Source: Oscillospiraceae bacterium (GTDB taxonomy: Bacteria > Bacillota > Clostridia > Oscillospirales > Acutalibacteraceae). From it: a DNA stretch of 64,000 nucleotides. This document shows, in pieces, positions 42,698 to 52,878 of this stretch; the first letter of the stretch is position 1, and every line of letters starts with the position of its first letter. The DNA is taken from contig JAQXNV010000022.1 in the NCBI GenBank assembly GCA_029098185.1, positions 124,001-188,000 on the forward strand, written 5' to 3'. The notes under the pieces were generated by a model. The model was not told where the DNA came from and made no database searches. It saw nothing but the letters and a program-made list of their open reading frames with translations. Made by a program: the position numbers and the translations under genes.

Positions 42698-43986
42698 TGG
42701 AACGGAAGATTTTAGAGAGCAAGCGGGTCGGCGATCGCTATTATGAGATCGACCACCCAACAGGACTGAAAATTTTCGTCTATCCAAAGGAACACAGCAA
42801 CTCTACCTATGCGATTTTCGGCACCAAATACGGTTCGGTGGATACCTGCTTTAAGCGGTCCGACGAAACAGAGAGCTGCACAGTGCCGGAGGGCATCGCC
42901 CACTTTTTGGAGCATAAGCTGTTCGAGAGTGAGGACGGCGATGCCTTTGCCCGGTACGCAAAGACCGGCGCTTCCGCTAACGCTTACACTTCCTTTGATA
43001 TGACGTGCTATCTGTTTTCCTGCACGGAGAACGTCTATGCCTCTCTGGAGATCCTGCTGGATTTCGTTCAGTCTCCCTATTTTACAGCGCAGACGGTCCA
43101 GAAAGAGCAGGGCATCATCGGCCAGGAGATCCGGATGTACGACGATGACCCCAACTGGCGGGTCATGTTCAATCTGCTGTGCGCCCTGTACCACAACCAT
43201 CCGGTGCGCATCGACATTGCCGGAACTGTGGAGAGCATCGCAGAGATCACCCCGGAGCTGCTGTACCGCTGCTACAATACGTTTTATAATCTGAACAATA
43301 TGGTGCTGTGCGTCGCCGGCAATGTTGATGTGGATAAGGTGCTGGCTCTCTGCGACAAGATGCTGAAGCAGAACCCGCCGGTAACGGTGGACAAGACCTT
43401 TGCACAGGAGCCGCGAGACATCGTAAAGCCGCTGACAGAGCAGTCCCTCAGCGTAGCGGTACCGTTGTTCCAGCTTGGGTTTAAAGAGGAAGTCACTGCC
43501 CAGCGCAAGAGCACCAAGGAGCTGGTGGCAACAGAGATCCTGCTGGATGTGCTGGCTTCTGAGTCATCTCCTCTGTTCCGCCGTCTGCTGGACGCGGAGC
43601 TGATCAACGAGTCCTCGTTCAGCTATGAGTATTTTGAGGGGCCGGGCTACGCTTCCATCATCTTTTCCGGCGAGTCCCACGATCCAAAGAAAGCGGCTGA
43701 CATCATTCGGGAGGAGATCTGCAAGGTAAAGGCTTCCGGCATCGAGGAAGAAGCGTTTATCCGGGCGAAAAAGGCCATTTATGGCCGGAACGTGGCAGCC
43801 CTCAACAGCAGCGATAATATCGCTAATTCCATGGTATCCCTCTACTTTGCGGGACGGGAGCTGTTTGACTATCTGGACACCATCGCCGAAATGACCCTTG
43901 AGGATGTCAACGATGCGCTGAAAGAAAAGCTGGATGAGCAGTATGCTGCCTTGTCCATCGTCAACCCGATCCAAACAGAGGTATGA
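42697..43986 (+). CDS. M16 zinc metallopeptidase (YfmH-like)
   Basis: This 429-residue peptidase carries the inverted zinc motif HxxEH (His 69 to His 73, in GIAHFLEHKLFE) with a downstream Glu in EQGIIGQEIRMYDDDP. It should degrade peptides or small proteins in the cytoplasm, together with the inactive subunit just upstream. In Bacillus a similar pair is linked to peptide processing; the substrate here is unknown. The gene is one base before lgt. Confidence 0.9.
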   Translation: MERKILESKRVGDRYYEIDHPTGLKIFVYPKEHSNSTYAIFGTKYGSVDTCFKRSDETESCTVPEGIAHFLEHKLFESEDGDAFARYAKTGASANAYTSFDMTCYLFSCTENVYASLEILLDFVQSPYFTAQTVQKEQGIIGQEIRMYDDDPNWRVMFNLLCALYHNHPVRIDIAGTVESIAEITPELLYRCYNTFYNLNNMVLCVAGNVDVDKVLALCDKMLKQNPPVTVDKTFAQEPRDIVKPLTEQSLSVAVPLFQLGFKEEVTAQRKSTKELVATEILLDVLASESSPLFRRLLDAELINESSFSYEYFEGPGYASIIFSGESHDPKKAADIIREEICKVKASGIEEEAFIRAKKAIYGRNVAALNSSDNIANSMVSLYFAGRELFDYLDTIAEMTLEDVNDALKEKLDEQYAALSIVNPIQTEV

Positions 43987-43987
43987 T

Positions 43988-44980
43988 ATGAGCGGATATA
44001 CTGTACAGTTCCCCGGCCTCGGCTGGAGTTTTCACATCGATCCCACCGTGTTTTCCATCGGCAGCTTTGAAGTCAAATGGTACGGCGTCCTCATTGGACT
44101 GGGATTTTTACTGGCCTTTGTCTACGGCTTATGGATGAGCAAGCGCATGGGCATCGACCGCAGTAAGCTTATCGACACCGCTATTTTTGGTTTGATCGGC
44201 GGTATCGTCGGCGCCCGGCTTTATTATGTGCTTTTTTATCCGGGAGACTTCTACTGGAAGCATCCTTTGGAGATCTTCAAAATTCACAGCGGTGGCCTGG
44301 GCATTTACGGCGGCATCATCGGCGGTCTGCTGGTGGGGATGCTGCTGTGCAAGATCAAAAAGATCAACCCGCTGGCCGGACTGGACCTTGCCTCTATGGG
44401 CTTTTTGATCGGCCAGTGTATTGGCCGCTGGGGCAATTTTGTCAACCAGGAGGCCTTTGGCAGTAAGACCAACTTGCCCTGGGGAATGCAGAGCGTCAAC
44501 ACCGGCAACGTTCCGGTGCATCCCTGCTTTTTCTATGAATCTCTGTGGTGCGCCATTGGATTCGTGCTGCTGCATCTCTTTACCACAAAGCTCCGCCGCT
44601 ACGACGGACAGACCTTCCTGCTGTATGTCATCTGGTACGGCACGGGGCGATTCTTTATCGAAGCGCTGCGCACGGATAGCCTTTATGTACCGGGATTGCC
44701 CATTAAGGTGTCTCAATTGGTGGCGCTGGTATCGGTAGCGGCGGCGGTAGTATTGTTGCTGGTGTTCCGCAAGCGGAAAAAGCTCAGCGGTGTCGGCAGC
44801 AAAGCGGTCATGGCAGAAAATGGGTTGACGCTGGAAGCGCTGTTGGCAACGCCAGACAGCAGTGACGAAAAAGAAAAGAAAAAACAAGGGCGTCCCGCAC
44901 AAGCAAAAGAAGCGGCGGCACAGCCCAAAAATGATACAGAAGAAACGATTGGAGGAACAAAAAATGGCCATTCGGATTGA
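43988..44980 (+). CDS. lgt: Prolipoprotein diacylglyceryl transferase
   Basis: Lgt moves diacylglycerol from phosphatidylglycerol to the lipobox Cys of prolipoproteins. The 330-residue protein has about seven transmembrane helices (about 15-260), the signature [14 protein letters not shown] near 139-152 and the [12 protein letters not shown] loop near 98-109. A hydrophilic tail of about 65 residues (rich in Lys, Glu, Ala, Gln) is extra compared with short family members. AGAGG is five bases before the ATG. The lipoproteins at 666 and 4741 would be substrates. It overlaps folD. Confidence 0.92.
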   Translation: MSGYTVQFPGLGWSFHIDPTVFSIGSFEVKWYGVLIGLGFLLAFVYGLWMSKRMGIDRSKLIDTAIFGLIGGIVGARLYYVLFYPGDFYWKHPLEIFKIHSGGLGIYGGIIGGLLVGMLLCKIKKINPLAGLDLASMGFLIGQCIGRWGNFVNQEAFGSKTNLPWGMQSVNTGNVPVHPCFFYESLWCAIGFVLLHLFTTKLRRYDGQTFLLYVIWYGTGRFFIEALRTDSLYVPGLPIKVSQLVALVSVAAAVVLLLVFRKRKKLSGVGSKAVMAENGLTLEALLATPDSSDEKEKKKQGRPAQAKEAAAQPKNDTEETIGGTKNGHSD

Positions 44981-45827
44981 TGGTAAAGCCGTTTCCCTGG
45001 CAGTGCAGGAGCGCATCCGTCAGGAAACGGAAGCATTAAAAGCAAAGGGCGTTACGCCTGGACTAGCTGTTGTCATCGTCGGAGACGATCCGGCGTCGAG
45101 AACGTATGTCAACAATAAAAAGAAAGCCTGCGAGCGGGTGGGATTCCTCTCTGAGGAATATGCTCTGCCATCAACCACTTCCCAGGAAGAACTGCTGGAT
45201 CTTGTGCGGGAGCTGAACAGCCGCCCGGAGATCAACGGGATCCTGGTCCAGTCTCCTCTGCCGAAGGGGCTGGATGAGAAAGCCGTGGTGGAAGCCATCG
45301 ACCCCCGCAAGGACGTAGATGCGTTCCACGCGGAAAACGTGGGCAAGATCATGATCGGCGACTTCCAGTTTTTGCCCTGCACACCGGCCGGCGTCATTGA
45401 GCTGCTGGATTCCCAGGGCATTGCCATCGAAGGCAAGGAGTGTGTCGTGTTGGGGCGGAGCAATATCGTCGGCAAGCCTATGGCCATGCTGCTGCTCCAC
45501 CGCAACGGCACTGTCACCATCTGTCACAGCCGCACAAAGAACCTGAAGGAAGTCTGCCGCCGGGCGGACATTCTGGTGGCGGCCGTAGGCAAGGCGGGAT
45601 TTGTTACCGGCGATATGGTCAAGGAAGGCGCCGTCGTCATCGATGTAGGCATCAACCGGAACGAGCAGGGCAAGCTCTGCGGCGACGTGGATTTTGACAG
45701 CGTAGAGCCGAAGGCATCCTTTATTACCCCGGTACCCGGCGGCGTTGGCCCCATGACCATCGCCATGCTGATGCAAAATACGCTGACAGCCGCCAAGGAA
45801 CAGAATGGGCTGTCAAATCGGGAGTAA
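44964..45827 (+). CDS. folD: Methylenetetrahydrofolate dehydrogenase/cyclohydrolase
   Basis: FolD interconverts methylene- and formyl-tetrahydrofolate in two steps with NADP. The 287-residue protein has the catalytic Lys in [12 protein letters not shown] (near 46-57), [10 protein letters not shown] near 91, and the NADP Rossmann part with [11 protein letters not shown] near 163 and [15 protein letters not shown] near 256. GGAGG (44951-44955) precedes the ATG at 44964, which lies inside the lgt tail. The gene is complete. Confidence 0.94.
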   Translation: MAIRIDGKAVSLAVQERIRQETEALKAKGVTPGLAVVIVGDDPASRTYVNNKKKACERVGFLSEEYALPSTTSQEELLDLVRELNSRPEINGILVQSPLPKGLDEKAVVEAIDPRKDVDAFHAENVGKIMIGDFQFLPCTPAGVIELLDSQGIAIEGKECVVLGRSNIVGKPMAMLLLHRNGTVTICHSRTKNLKEVCRRADILVAAVGKAGFVTGDMVKEGAVVIDVGINRNEQGKLCGDVDFDSVEPKASFITPVPGGVGPMTIAMLMQNTLTAAKEQNGLSNRE

Positions 45828-45841
45828 AGGTTTGAGTTACC

Positions 45842-47704
45842 ATGTATGAGTTATTAAATCAGATCCATTCTCCAAAGGACCTGAAAAAGCTGACGGTCCC
45901 GGAAATGGAAACGCTCTGTCGGGAGATCCGCCAAAAGATCATCCGAACTGTAGCGACTAACGGCGGCCACCTTTCCTCTAATTTAGGCGTGGTGGAGCTG
46001 ACCGTTGCCTTGCATCGGGTCTTTGATCTGCCCAGGGACAGCATCGTCTGGGATGTGGGCCATCAGTCCTACACCCATAAGATCCTCACCGGGCGCATGG
46101 AAGCGCTGGATACCATCCGTACAGAGGGCGGCTTGTGCGGCTTCCCCAAGCGACAGGAAAGTCCCTATGACGCGTTTACCGTTGGCCACAGCAGCACATC
46201 CATCTCGGCGGCTCTGGGCATCGCTACGGCAAAGACGCTGAAGGGCGAACCGGGCAATGTGGTGGCGGTCATCGGCGACGGCGCCCTTACCGGCGGACTG
46301 GCGTATGAGGGCCTCAATAACGCCGGGCGCAACGCCAAAAATCTCATTGTGATCCTCAATGACAACACCATGTCCATTTCCCGCAACGTCGGTTCCATTA
46401 CGGGTCACTTGACGAAGCTGCGGACCATGCCGGCCTATTTAAAGGCCAAGGGCGATATTGAGACGATGCTGTCTGACCTGCCTGTTTTGGGCGAGCCGAT
46501 TTATCAGGTGATCCACCGGTCAAAGCATCTCATTAAAAAGGCCATTTATCACACGACGCTTTTTGAAGATCTGGGCTTTTCCTATTACGGCCCCATCAAT
46601 GGCCACAATATCCCCAATCTCATCGAATTTTTAGAAAACGCCAAGGAGATCCAGAAGCCGGTACTGCTCCATGTCGTCACGCAGAAGGGCAGAGGCTACC
46701 GTTATGCCGAGCGCAATCCCGGCAAATTTCACGGGGTGTCCTCCTTTAATATCCGGACAGGCCAGGGCTCTCCGTCCAGCACCAACTTTTCAGAAGTGTT
46801 TGGCAAGGCGCTGTGTGAACTGGCGAAAAAAGATGATTCCATCTGCGCCATTACCGCCGCGATGCAGACCGGTACCGGGCTCAATTCCTTTGCGGCCCTG
46901 TACCCCCGCCGATTCTTTGATGTAGGTATCGCAGAGCAGCACGCCATTACCTTTGCCGGCGGGTTGTCCAGCGCCGGCATGAAGCCGGTCTGCGCCATTT
47001 ATTCCACCTTTTTGCAGCGTGGATTTGACCAGATCATCCATGACGCCGCCATTCAGCGGACCAAGGTGGTGCTGGCCATCGACCGGGCGGGCATCGTTGG
47101 GGAGGACGGCGAGACCCATCAGGGGATCTTTGATGTGCCGTTTCTCAATTCGGTGCCCAATGTGACGATGTACTCGCCAGCCTACTACGATGAGCTGCGC
47201 CATGACTTGAAAACGGTGCTGTATGACTGCCCTTATGTGGGCGCGGTACGCTATCCCCGGGGCAAGGAGCTGTATCGTCCGGACGACTACGAATTTCACG
47301 GGGAACCGTTTATCGTTTACGGTGATGCGCAGGCAAAGATCGCTATCGTCACCTATGGACGTCTGTTTTCCTATGCTTGTCTTGCTCGGGAATCCCTTTT
47401 GGAAAAGGGCGTTTCCGTAAAGATCGTGAAGCTGAATCAGATCAAGCCCATCGACCCCCAGGCCCTGGAAGCGGCGCTGTCCTGCCGGCAGGTATTTTTC
47501 TTTGAAGAGGGCATTTTGCAGGGCGGCGTCGGCGAACGGTTTTATTTCCTGCTGGGGCAAAAGGGCTTTCATGGCCGCTATACCCTGCGGGGCGTCGATA
47601 ATACATTCGTTCCCCACGCAAAGGTATCCCAAAGTCTCGCACATTTGGGACTGGACGATAAGGGGATGGAAACAACGATTTTGGAACAACAAACAACGGA
47701 GTAA
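45842..47704 (+). CDS. dxs: 1-Deoxy-D-xylulose-5-phosphate synthase
   Basis: Dxs condenses pyruvate and glyceraldehyde 3-phosphate to deoxyxylulose 5-phosphate, the first step of MEP isoprenoid synthesis. Deoxyxylulose 5-phosphate is also the ThiG substrate. The 620-residue thiamine-diphosphate enzyme has LGVVELTVALH near residue 50, the cofactor motif GDGALTGG near 145-152 with an Asn downstream, and a transketolase-like second half (DVGIAEQHA near 361, HQGIFD near 424). It starts 14 bp after folD. The gene is complete. Confidence 0.95.
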   Translation: MYELLNQIHSPKDLKKLTVPEMETLCREIRQKIIRTVATNGGHLSSNLGVVELTVALHRVFDLPRDSIVWDVGHQSYTHKILTGRMEALDTIRTEGGLCGFPKRQESPYDAFTVGHSSTSISAALGIATAKTLKGEPGNVVAVIGDGALTGGLAYEGLNNAGRNAKNLIVILNDNTMSISRNVGSITGHLTKLRTMPAYLKAKGDIETMLSDLPVLGEPIYQVIHRSKHLIKKAIYHTTLFEDLGFSYYGPINGHNIPNLIEFLENAKEIQKPVLLHVVTQKGRGYRYAERNPGKFHGVSSFNIRTGQGSPSSTNFSEVFGKALCELAKKDDSICAITAAMQTGTGLNSFAALYPRRFFDVGIAEQHAITFAGGLSSAGMKPVCAIYSTFLQRGFDQIIHDAAIQRTKVVLAIDRAGIVGEDGETHQGIFDVPFLNSVPNVTMYSPAYYDELRHDLKTVLYDCPYVGAVRYPRGKELYRPDDYEFHGEPFIVYGDAQAKIAIVTYGRLFSYACLARESLLEKGVSVKIVKLNQIKPIDPQALEAALSCRQVFFFEEGILQGGVGERFYFLLGQKGFHGRYTLRGVDNTFVPHAKVSQSLAHLGLDDKGMETTILEQQTTE

Positions 47705-47710
47705 TTGCAC

Positions 47711-48529
47711 ATGGCAGAAAAGAAACGACTGGACTGTCTCGTCTATGAGCAGGGATATGCCGAAAGCCGGGAAAAGGCCAAGGCTCTCATCATGGCGGGG
47801 ATCGTCTATGTAGATAATCAAAAATCGGACAAGGCCGGCACGATGGTCCCTGTTAACGCCAAGCTGGAGGTGCGGGGCGCTGCTCTGCGCTACGTCAGCC
47901 GAGGCGGCCTCAAGCTGGAAAAGGCTATGGAGACGTTTCCCATCACCTTGCGGGATCAGGTCTGCATGGACATCGGCGCGTCCACTGGCGGCTTTACGGA
48001 CTGTATGCTGCAAAACGGCGCCAGAAAGGTCTACGCTGTAGATGTGGGCTATGGCCAATTGGACTGGAAACTGCGCACCGATGACCGGGTAGTCAATCTG
48101 GAGCGGACCAATATCCGGTATCTTACAGAGGAGCAGGTGCCGGAAAAGATCAACTTTGCCAGCGTGGATGTGTCCTTTATCTCTCTTTGCCTGGTACTGC
48201 CGGTAGCAAGACGATTTCTCAGCGACAAAGGGCAGATGGTCTGTCTCATCAAGCCCCAGTTCGAAGCAGGCAAGGGGAAAGTAGGCAAAAAGGGCGTTGT
48301 CCGGGAGCCGGAGATCCATGTAGAGGTCATCGAGAAGATCCGGCAGTTTGTGCTGGAACACGGCTTTTCCATTTTGGGCCTGACCTATTCGCCGGTCAAG
48401 GGACCGGAGGGCAACATTGAATATCTGATCTATTTGGAAAAATCGGACGTGCCGGAAGAGCTGGCAGCGCTGGAGATCCCTGCGCTGGTTGAAGAATCCC
48501 ACACAGTGCTCAGCGGAGGTGGACGATGA
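47711..48529 (+). CDS. tlyA: TlyA family rRNA 2'-O-methyltransferase
   Basis: This 272-residue protein has an N-terminal S4 RNA-binding domain (about 4-62) and an FtsJ-like SAM methyltransferase domain (DIGASTGGFTD near 88-98, SVDVSFISL near 154, LIKPQFEAG near 180). TlyA proteins methylate ribose in 16S and 23S rRNA; in Firmicutes the family is also labelled hemolysin A without strong evidence. I use the ATG at 47711 after CGGAG; a TTG two codons upstream is open. It overlaps nadK by four bases. Confidence 0.9.
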   Translation: MAEKKRLDCLVYEQGYAESREKAKALIMAGIVYVDNQKSDKAGTMVPVNAKLEVRGAALRYVSRGGLKLEKAMETFPITLRDQVCMDIGASTGGFTDCMLQNGARKVYAVDVGYGQLDWKLRTDDRVVNLERTNIRYLTEEQVPEKINFASVDVSFISLCLVLPVARRFLSDKGQMVCLIKPQFEAGKGKVGKKGVVREPEIHVEVIEKIRQFVLEHGFSILGLTYSPVKGPEGNIEYLIYLEKSDVPEELAALEIPALVEESHTVLSGGGR

Positions 48530-49377
48530 TGAAGATCGCATTGCTGCCCAATCTGGGGAAAAAGGATGCCAAACTACATACAGGGACCATCATCCGCACG
48601 CTCCATGACTGTGGTGCGCAGGTACTGCTCCATCTGCCCATGGAGCCCTATTTTGGCAAGCTGCCCGTGCAGTTCTACGATGATTTTGACCAAATGATCG
48701 GCGACTGTGACGTGCTTTTGGCTGTTGGCGGCGACGGCACCATTATCCACGCCGCAAAGCATGGCGCTTTGGTGGATAAACCGATCCTGGGCATCAATTT
48801 GGGACGGATGGGTTTTGTGGCCGGACTGGAAAAGGATGAGCTGAATTTTCTGGACAATTTGGTCCGGGGCGACTATAAGATCGACGAGCGGATGATGCTG
48901 GAGGTCACTTATCCAGAAGAAGGGAGATCCATCACAAAGCACGTCGTCAATGAAGCGGTGCTGTCCCGGGGCGCGCTGTCGAAGATCGTGGACTTTACCG
49001 TGTCCTCCGGCGGCAGCATCATCGGCGAGTACCGGGCCGACGGTTTGATCGTAGCTACACCTACGGGATCTACCGCTTATTCTCTGTCCGCCGGCGGGCC
49101 GGTCATCGACCCGGCCATGGACTGCATTTTGCTGACGCCGGTGTGTCCCCATTCGCTTTTTTCCAGGACCGTGGTGTTTGGCAGCAAAACCGCCCTCACC
49201 ATCGAGGGCTGCTCCCAGTACAACAGCGACGTGTTCCTTACGCTGGACGGAGAGGACAGCGTTCAGATTTTCGAAGGGGAACAGGTGACGTTTCGTCGGT
49301 CAGATCGGCGGATCCGGATGATCAAGCTGAAGCAAAACAGTTTTTTGGAAGTTGTCAAGGAAAAAATCGGAAAGTGA
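48526..49377 (+). CDS. nadK: NAD(+)/NADH kinase
   Basis: NadK phosphorylates NAD to NADP. The 283-residue protein has the GGDGT motif (68-72), NEAVLSRG near 146-153 and ATPTGSTAYSLSAGGP near 185-200, the conserved substrate-binding signatures. Tandem ATGs at 48526 and 48529 follow GGAGGTGG; both are plausible. It is complete and coupled to tlyA through an ATGA overlap. Confidence 0.94.
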   Translation: MMKIALLPNLGKKDAKLHTGTIIRTLHDCGAQVLLHLPMEPYFGKLPVQFYDDFDQMIGDCDVLLAVGGDGTIIHAAKHGALVDKPILGINLGRMGFVAGLEKDELNFLDNLVRGDYKIDERMMLEVTYPEEGRSITKHVVNEAVLSRGALSKIVDFTVSSGGSIIGEYRADGLIVATPTGSTAYSLSAGGPVIDPAMDCILLTPVCPHSLFSRTVVFGSKTALTIEGCSQYNSDVFLTLDGEDSVQIFEGEQVTFRRSDRRIRMIKLKQNSFLEVVKEKIGK

Positions 49378-49387
49378 AGGTGAGGTC

Positions 49388-49840
49388 ATGAAGTCTGCAC
49401 GGCATAAGAAAATACTGGAGATCATCAGCAGTCACGACGTAGAGACCCAGGAAGAGCTGCTGAGCCGCCTGAAGGATGCCGGTTATCCGGTGACCCAGGC
49501 TACCATCTCCCGGGACATCAAGGATCTGCGGATCATCAAAACGCTGTCTGACGACGGCCGCTACCGCTATTTTTGTCCCGGAAGCGGCGGCCTCGATTCC
49601 ACTTCAAAATTCCGGACGCTGTTCGTGGATTCGGCCACTTCGGTGACGGCGGCCGGCAATATCACGGCAGTCAAGTGCCATGCCGGTATGGCCCAGGCCA
49701 TTACCGCTGCACTGGATACGATGCACATGGAGGAGATCGTGGCGTCTTTGGCCGGCGATGATACGATCTTCCTGCTGTGCAAAGACGATGACAGCGCCCG
49801 TTTGCTGGCACGAAAGCTCAACGGTTTGATTGGCAGGTGA
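49388..49840 (+). CDS. argR: Arginine repressor ArgR
   Basis: ArgR senses arginine and regulates arginine genes. The 150-residue protein has an N-terminal winged helix (about 1-70, with VTQATISRDIKDLRI) and a C-terminal hexamerisation and arginine-binding domain (about 80-150, AGDDTIFLLCKDDDSA). It is located before recN as in Bacillus (ahrC). I use the ATG at 49388; twelve further codons upstream are open but overlap the nadK end. Confidence 0.93.
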   Translation: MKSARHKKILEIISSHDVETQEELLSRLKDAGYPVTQATISRDIKDLRIIKTLSDDGRYRYFCPGSGGLDSTSKFRTLFVDSATSVTAAGNITAVKCHAGMAQAITAALDTMHMEEIVASLAGDDTIFLLCKDDDSARLLARKLNGLIGR

Positions 49841-49844
49841 GGCA

Positions 49845-51527
49845 ATGTTAACACAGCTTTATATCGAAAATATTGCGGTGATCGAACAGGTTTCCATCGA
49901 CTTTGACAGCGGGCTCAATGTCCTCACGGGAGAGACTGGCGCCGGTAAATCCATGATTATCGACGCCATCCATGCCATTTTAGGCGAGCGGATGTCCCGG
50001 GACATTGTGCGCAGCGGCGCAAAGAGCGCCTTTGTCAGCGCTGTTTTTGATCAGCTCAACCCAGCGGCGACAAAGGCACTGGAGGAGATGGGCTATGTGC
50101 TGGAGGAGGACGGAACACTGCTGTTGCAGCGGACGATTTCCGCCGATGGCAAAAGCGCCTGTAAGATCAATGGCCGTCCGGCGACGGTCTCTATGCTCAA
50201 GAGCATTGCGCCCCACCTGATTCAGATCCATGGACAGCACGAAAGTTATCTATTGTTGTCCCCCAATCTGCACATGGAATACATCGACAAAGTGGGACGC
50301 CTGGAACCATTGCTGACACAATATCAGGCATCCTACCACACTATGCGGGACATCCGTGCTAAGCGGAAGGCGTTGCAGGTCAATGCAACGGAAAAGGAAA
50401 GCCGAATGGAGTACCTGCGTTACCGTATCAACGAGCTGGAGCAGGCGGATGTGCAAATTGGAGAATGGGAAGACCTGACGGCCCGCAAGACCCGTTACAG
50501 CCACAGTGAGCGGATCGCTCAGGCAGTCAACAGCGTCCGGGAGATGCTGTCCGGCGGCGATGATGGTGACGGGATGACGTCCATGGCCATGGCAGCCGGC
50601 GATACGCTGGAGGAAGTCCAGTCGTATTACGATGCCCTTTCGCCTTTGGCAGAGCGGCTGCGGAGCATCACCTATGACCTGGAAGATATTCAGGATACCC
50701 TCCGGGATCTGAGCGAGGAAATCGAATACGACCCGGCAGAGCTGGAGCGGGTAGAGCAGCGGCTGGATCTGCTGTATCGGCTGTCCCATAAATACGGCGA
50801 TACAGAGGAAGCTATGTTACAGACTCTTGAGCAGATGGAGACAGAGCTGCACGAAATGGAAACGGCAGAGGAAACGATGCAGGACCTGGATGCAGCTTAT
50901 GCGCAGGCCAAAGCAAAGGCCATCGAGTTGGCTAGAGTGTTGTCGGAACGCCGCAGCGCCGTGGCCGAGACCTTTGCCGAGCAGGTGCGGCAGCAGCTTT
51001 GTTTTCTCAATATGCCGGGCATCCGGTTTTCTGTATCTCAGGAGCGGGTGCCGCTCAATCAGATGGGCTGCGACCAGATGGAATTTCTCATTGCGGCCAA
51101 CCCCGGCGAGGAACCAAAACCTATTGCGAAGATCGCTTCCGGCGGTGAGCTGTCCCGGATCATGCTGGCCATTAAGACGGTGCTCTCTGACGGCGACGAG
51201 GTGGATACGCTGATCTTCGACGAGGTAGACACAGGCATCAGCGGCGCCACTGCCGAAAAGGTGGGCCGCAAGCTGCAAGAGGTCTCCCGCAACCGGCAGG
51301 TGCTTTGCGTCACGCACCTGGCGCAGATCGCCGCCTTGGGCAGCACCCATTTCCGCATCGAAAAACAGGTGGTGGACGGACGCACCTATACCCATGTCCA
51401 GAAGCTGGACTTTGACGGTCGATGCCAGGAAGTCGCCCGGATCATGGGCGGCAGCGAGATCACCGAACTGCTGCTGCAAAATGCTGGGGAATTACTGAAA
51501 AGCGGCGGTGCAGATCAGCCGCGCTAA
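49845..51527 (+). CDS. recN: DNA repair protein RecN
   Basis: RecN is an SMC-like ATPase that gathers broken DNA ends for recombinational repair. The 560-residue protein has Walker A GETGAGKS (29-36), a long predicted coiled-coil middle (about 150-390), the ABC signature IASGGELSRIMLAIK near 428-442 and Walker B LIFDEVDTGISG near 459-470. A GGTGAGG site lies before the ATG at 49845, four bases after argR. No LexA-type box is visible, which is expected inside an operon. Confidence 0.94.
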   Translation: MLTQLYIENIAVIEQVSIDFDSGLNVLTGETGAGKSMIIDAIHAILGERMSRDIVRSGAKSAFVSAVFDQLNPAATKALEEMGYVLEEDGTLLLQRTISADGKSACKINGRPATVSMLKSIAPHLIQIHGQHESYLLLSPNLHMEYIDKVGRLEPLLTQYQASYHTMRDIRAKRKALQVNATEKESRMEYLRYRINELEQADVQIGEWEDLTARKTRYSHSERIAQAVNSVREMLSGGDDGDGMTSMAMAAGDTLEEVQSYYDALSPLAERLRSITYDLEDIQDTLRDLSEEIEYDPAELERVEQRLDLLYRLSHKYGDTEEAMLQTLEQMETELHEMETAEETMQDLDAAYAQAKAKAIELARVLSERRSAVAETFAEQVRQQLCFLNMPGIRFSVSQERVPLNQMGCDQMEFLIAANPGEEPKPIAKIASGGELSRIMLAIKTVLSDGDEVDTLIFDEVDTGISGATAEKVGRKLQEVSRNRQVLCVTHLAQIAALGSTHFRIEKQVVDGRTYTHVQKLDFDGRCQEVARIMGGSEITELLLQNAGELLKSGGADQPR

Positions 51528-51572
51528 CGAAAGAAAAGAAAAACGCTGAACAGCGAGGAGGAAATCACAACG

Positions 51573-52805
51573 ATGCAAGTATATGAGGAATTGAAAGCAA
51601 GAGGTCTGATCGCCCAGGTCACCAATGAGGAGGAGATCCGGGAGATGGTGAACAACGGCAAAGCTGTTTTTTACATTGGGTTTGACCCTACGGCAGACAG
51701 TCTGCACGTTGGCCACTTTATGGCCCTGTGTTTGATGAAGCGGCTGCAGATGGCCGGCAATAAGCCCATTGCCCTTATCGGCGGCGGCACTGCCATGGTG
51801 GGCGATCCTTCAGGCCGTACCGATATGCGTCAGATGATGACGCCGGAGACCATCCAGCACAACTGCGATTGCTTTAAAAAGCAGATGTCTCGCTTTATCG
51901 ACTTTTCTGACGGCAAAGCCCTCATGGTCAACAATGCCGATTGGCTGCTGAACCTGAACTATGTGGAATTCCTGCGGGAGGTGGGCGCTTGCTTCTCTGT
52001 TAACAATATGCTGCGGGCTGAGTGCTATAAGCAGCGGATGGAAAAGGGCCTTAGCTTTTTGGAGTTCAATTACATGATCATGAAGAGCTACGACTTCTAT
52101 GAGCTGTATCGAAAATACGGCTGTAATATGCAGTTTGGCGGCGACGACCAGTGGAGCAATATGCTGGGCGGCACCGAGCTGATCCGTCGGAAGCTGGGCA
52201 AGGACGCCCACGCCATGACCATCACCCTGCTGCTCAATTCCGAGGGCAAGAAGATGGGCAAGACATCATCTGGCGCTGTTTGGCTGGATCCCAACAAGAC
52301 TTCCCCCTTTGATTTTTATCAGTATTGGCGGAATGTGGATGATAAGGATGTGCTCAAGTGTATCCGGATGCTGACCTTCCTGCCATTGGAGGAAGTGGAT
52401 AAAATGGATCAGTGGGAAGGCAGTCAGCTCAACAAAGCAAAGGAGATCCTGGCCTATGAGCTGACCGCTCTCGTCCACGGCGAGGAAGAAGCCAAAAAAG
52501 CGCAGGAGGGCGCCAAGGCACTGTTTACCACCGGCGGCAATACAGAAAATATGCCGACGACCACCCTCACAGACGATGATTTTACCGATGGGGAACTGGG
52601 CCTTCTGGACCTGATGGTCAAGACAAAGCTGTCTCCTTCCAAGGGAGAGGCTCGCCGTCTGGTGCAGCAGGGCGGTGTTTCCGTCAACGACGAAAAGATC
52701 ACCGATCCGACAAAACGGCTGCAAAAGGCTGATTTTGCTGAAGGCTTTGTCATCATCAAAAAGGGCAAGAAAGTATTCCATAAGGCGGTGCTTTCCAACG
52801 AATAA
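51573..52805 (+). CDS. tyrS: Tyrosyl-tRNA synthetase
   Basis: This 410-residue class I synthetase charges tRNA-Tyr. The HIGH-like motif is HVGH (45-48) and the KMSKS-like motif is KMGKT (227-231). A C-terminal S4 domain covers about 345-405 ([18 protein letters not shown]). GAGGAGG precedes the ATG. Many Firmicutes carry a T-box before tyrS; the 45 bp here leave no room for one. It sits in a long unit with recN and the YfhO gene. Confidence 0.94.
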   Translation: MQVYEELKARGLIAQVTNEEEIREMVNNGKAVFYIGFDPTADSLHVGHFMALCLMKRLQMAGNKPIALIGGGTAMVGDPSGRTDMRQMMTPETIQHNCDCFKKQMSRFIDFSDGKALMVNNADWLLNLNYVEFLREVGACFSVNNMLRAECYKQRMEKGLSFLEFNYMIMKSYDFYELYRKYGCNMQFGGDDQWSNMLGGTELIRRKLGKDAHAMTITLLLNSEGKKMGKTSSGAVWLDPNKTSPFDFYQYWRNVDDKDVLKCIRMLTFLPLEEVDKMDQWEGSQLNKAKEILAYELTALVHGEEEAKKAQEGAKALFTTGGNTENMPTTTLTDDDFTDGELGLLDLMVKTKLSPSKGEARRLVQQGGVSVNDEKITDPTKRLQKADFAEGFVIIKKGKKVFHKAVLSNE

Positions 52806-52815
52806 AAAATGGAAG

Positions 52816-52857
52816 GCCGATACCTTGTCTGCGCAAAAGGCGAGAACCGGTGTCGGC
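52816..52857 (+). other. Stable hairpin between tyrS and the YfhO gene
   Basis: GCCGATACC (52816-52824) pairs with GGTGTCGGC (52849-52857), nine pairs with one G-U. No T tract follows, so it is not a clear terminator. It may be a processing or stability element. Confidence 0.4.
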
Positions 52858-52878
52858 GCTTCTCAGTTAGAGGAAAGA

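Noticed and set aside
46790..48541. Long minus-strand open frame (583 codons) opposite dxs and tlyA
   Set aside because: It is antisense to two well-conserved genes and its translation looks like no protein family. High GC makes long shadow frames common.
51528..51572. T-box leader for tyrS
   Set aside because: The gap from recN is only 45 bp and has no T-box sequence or terminator.
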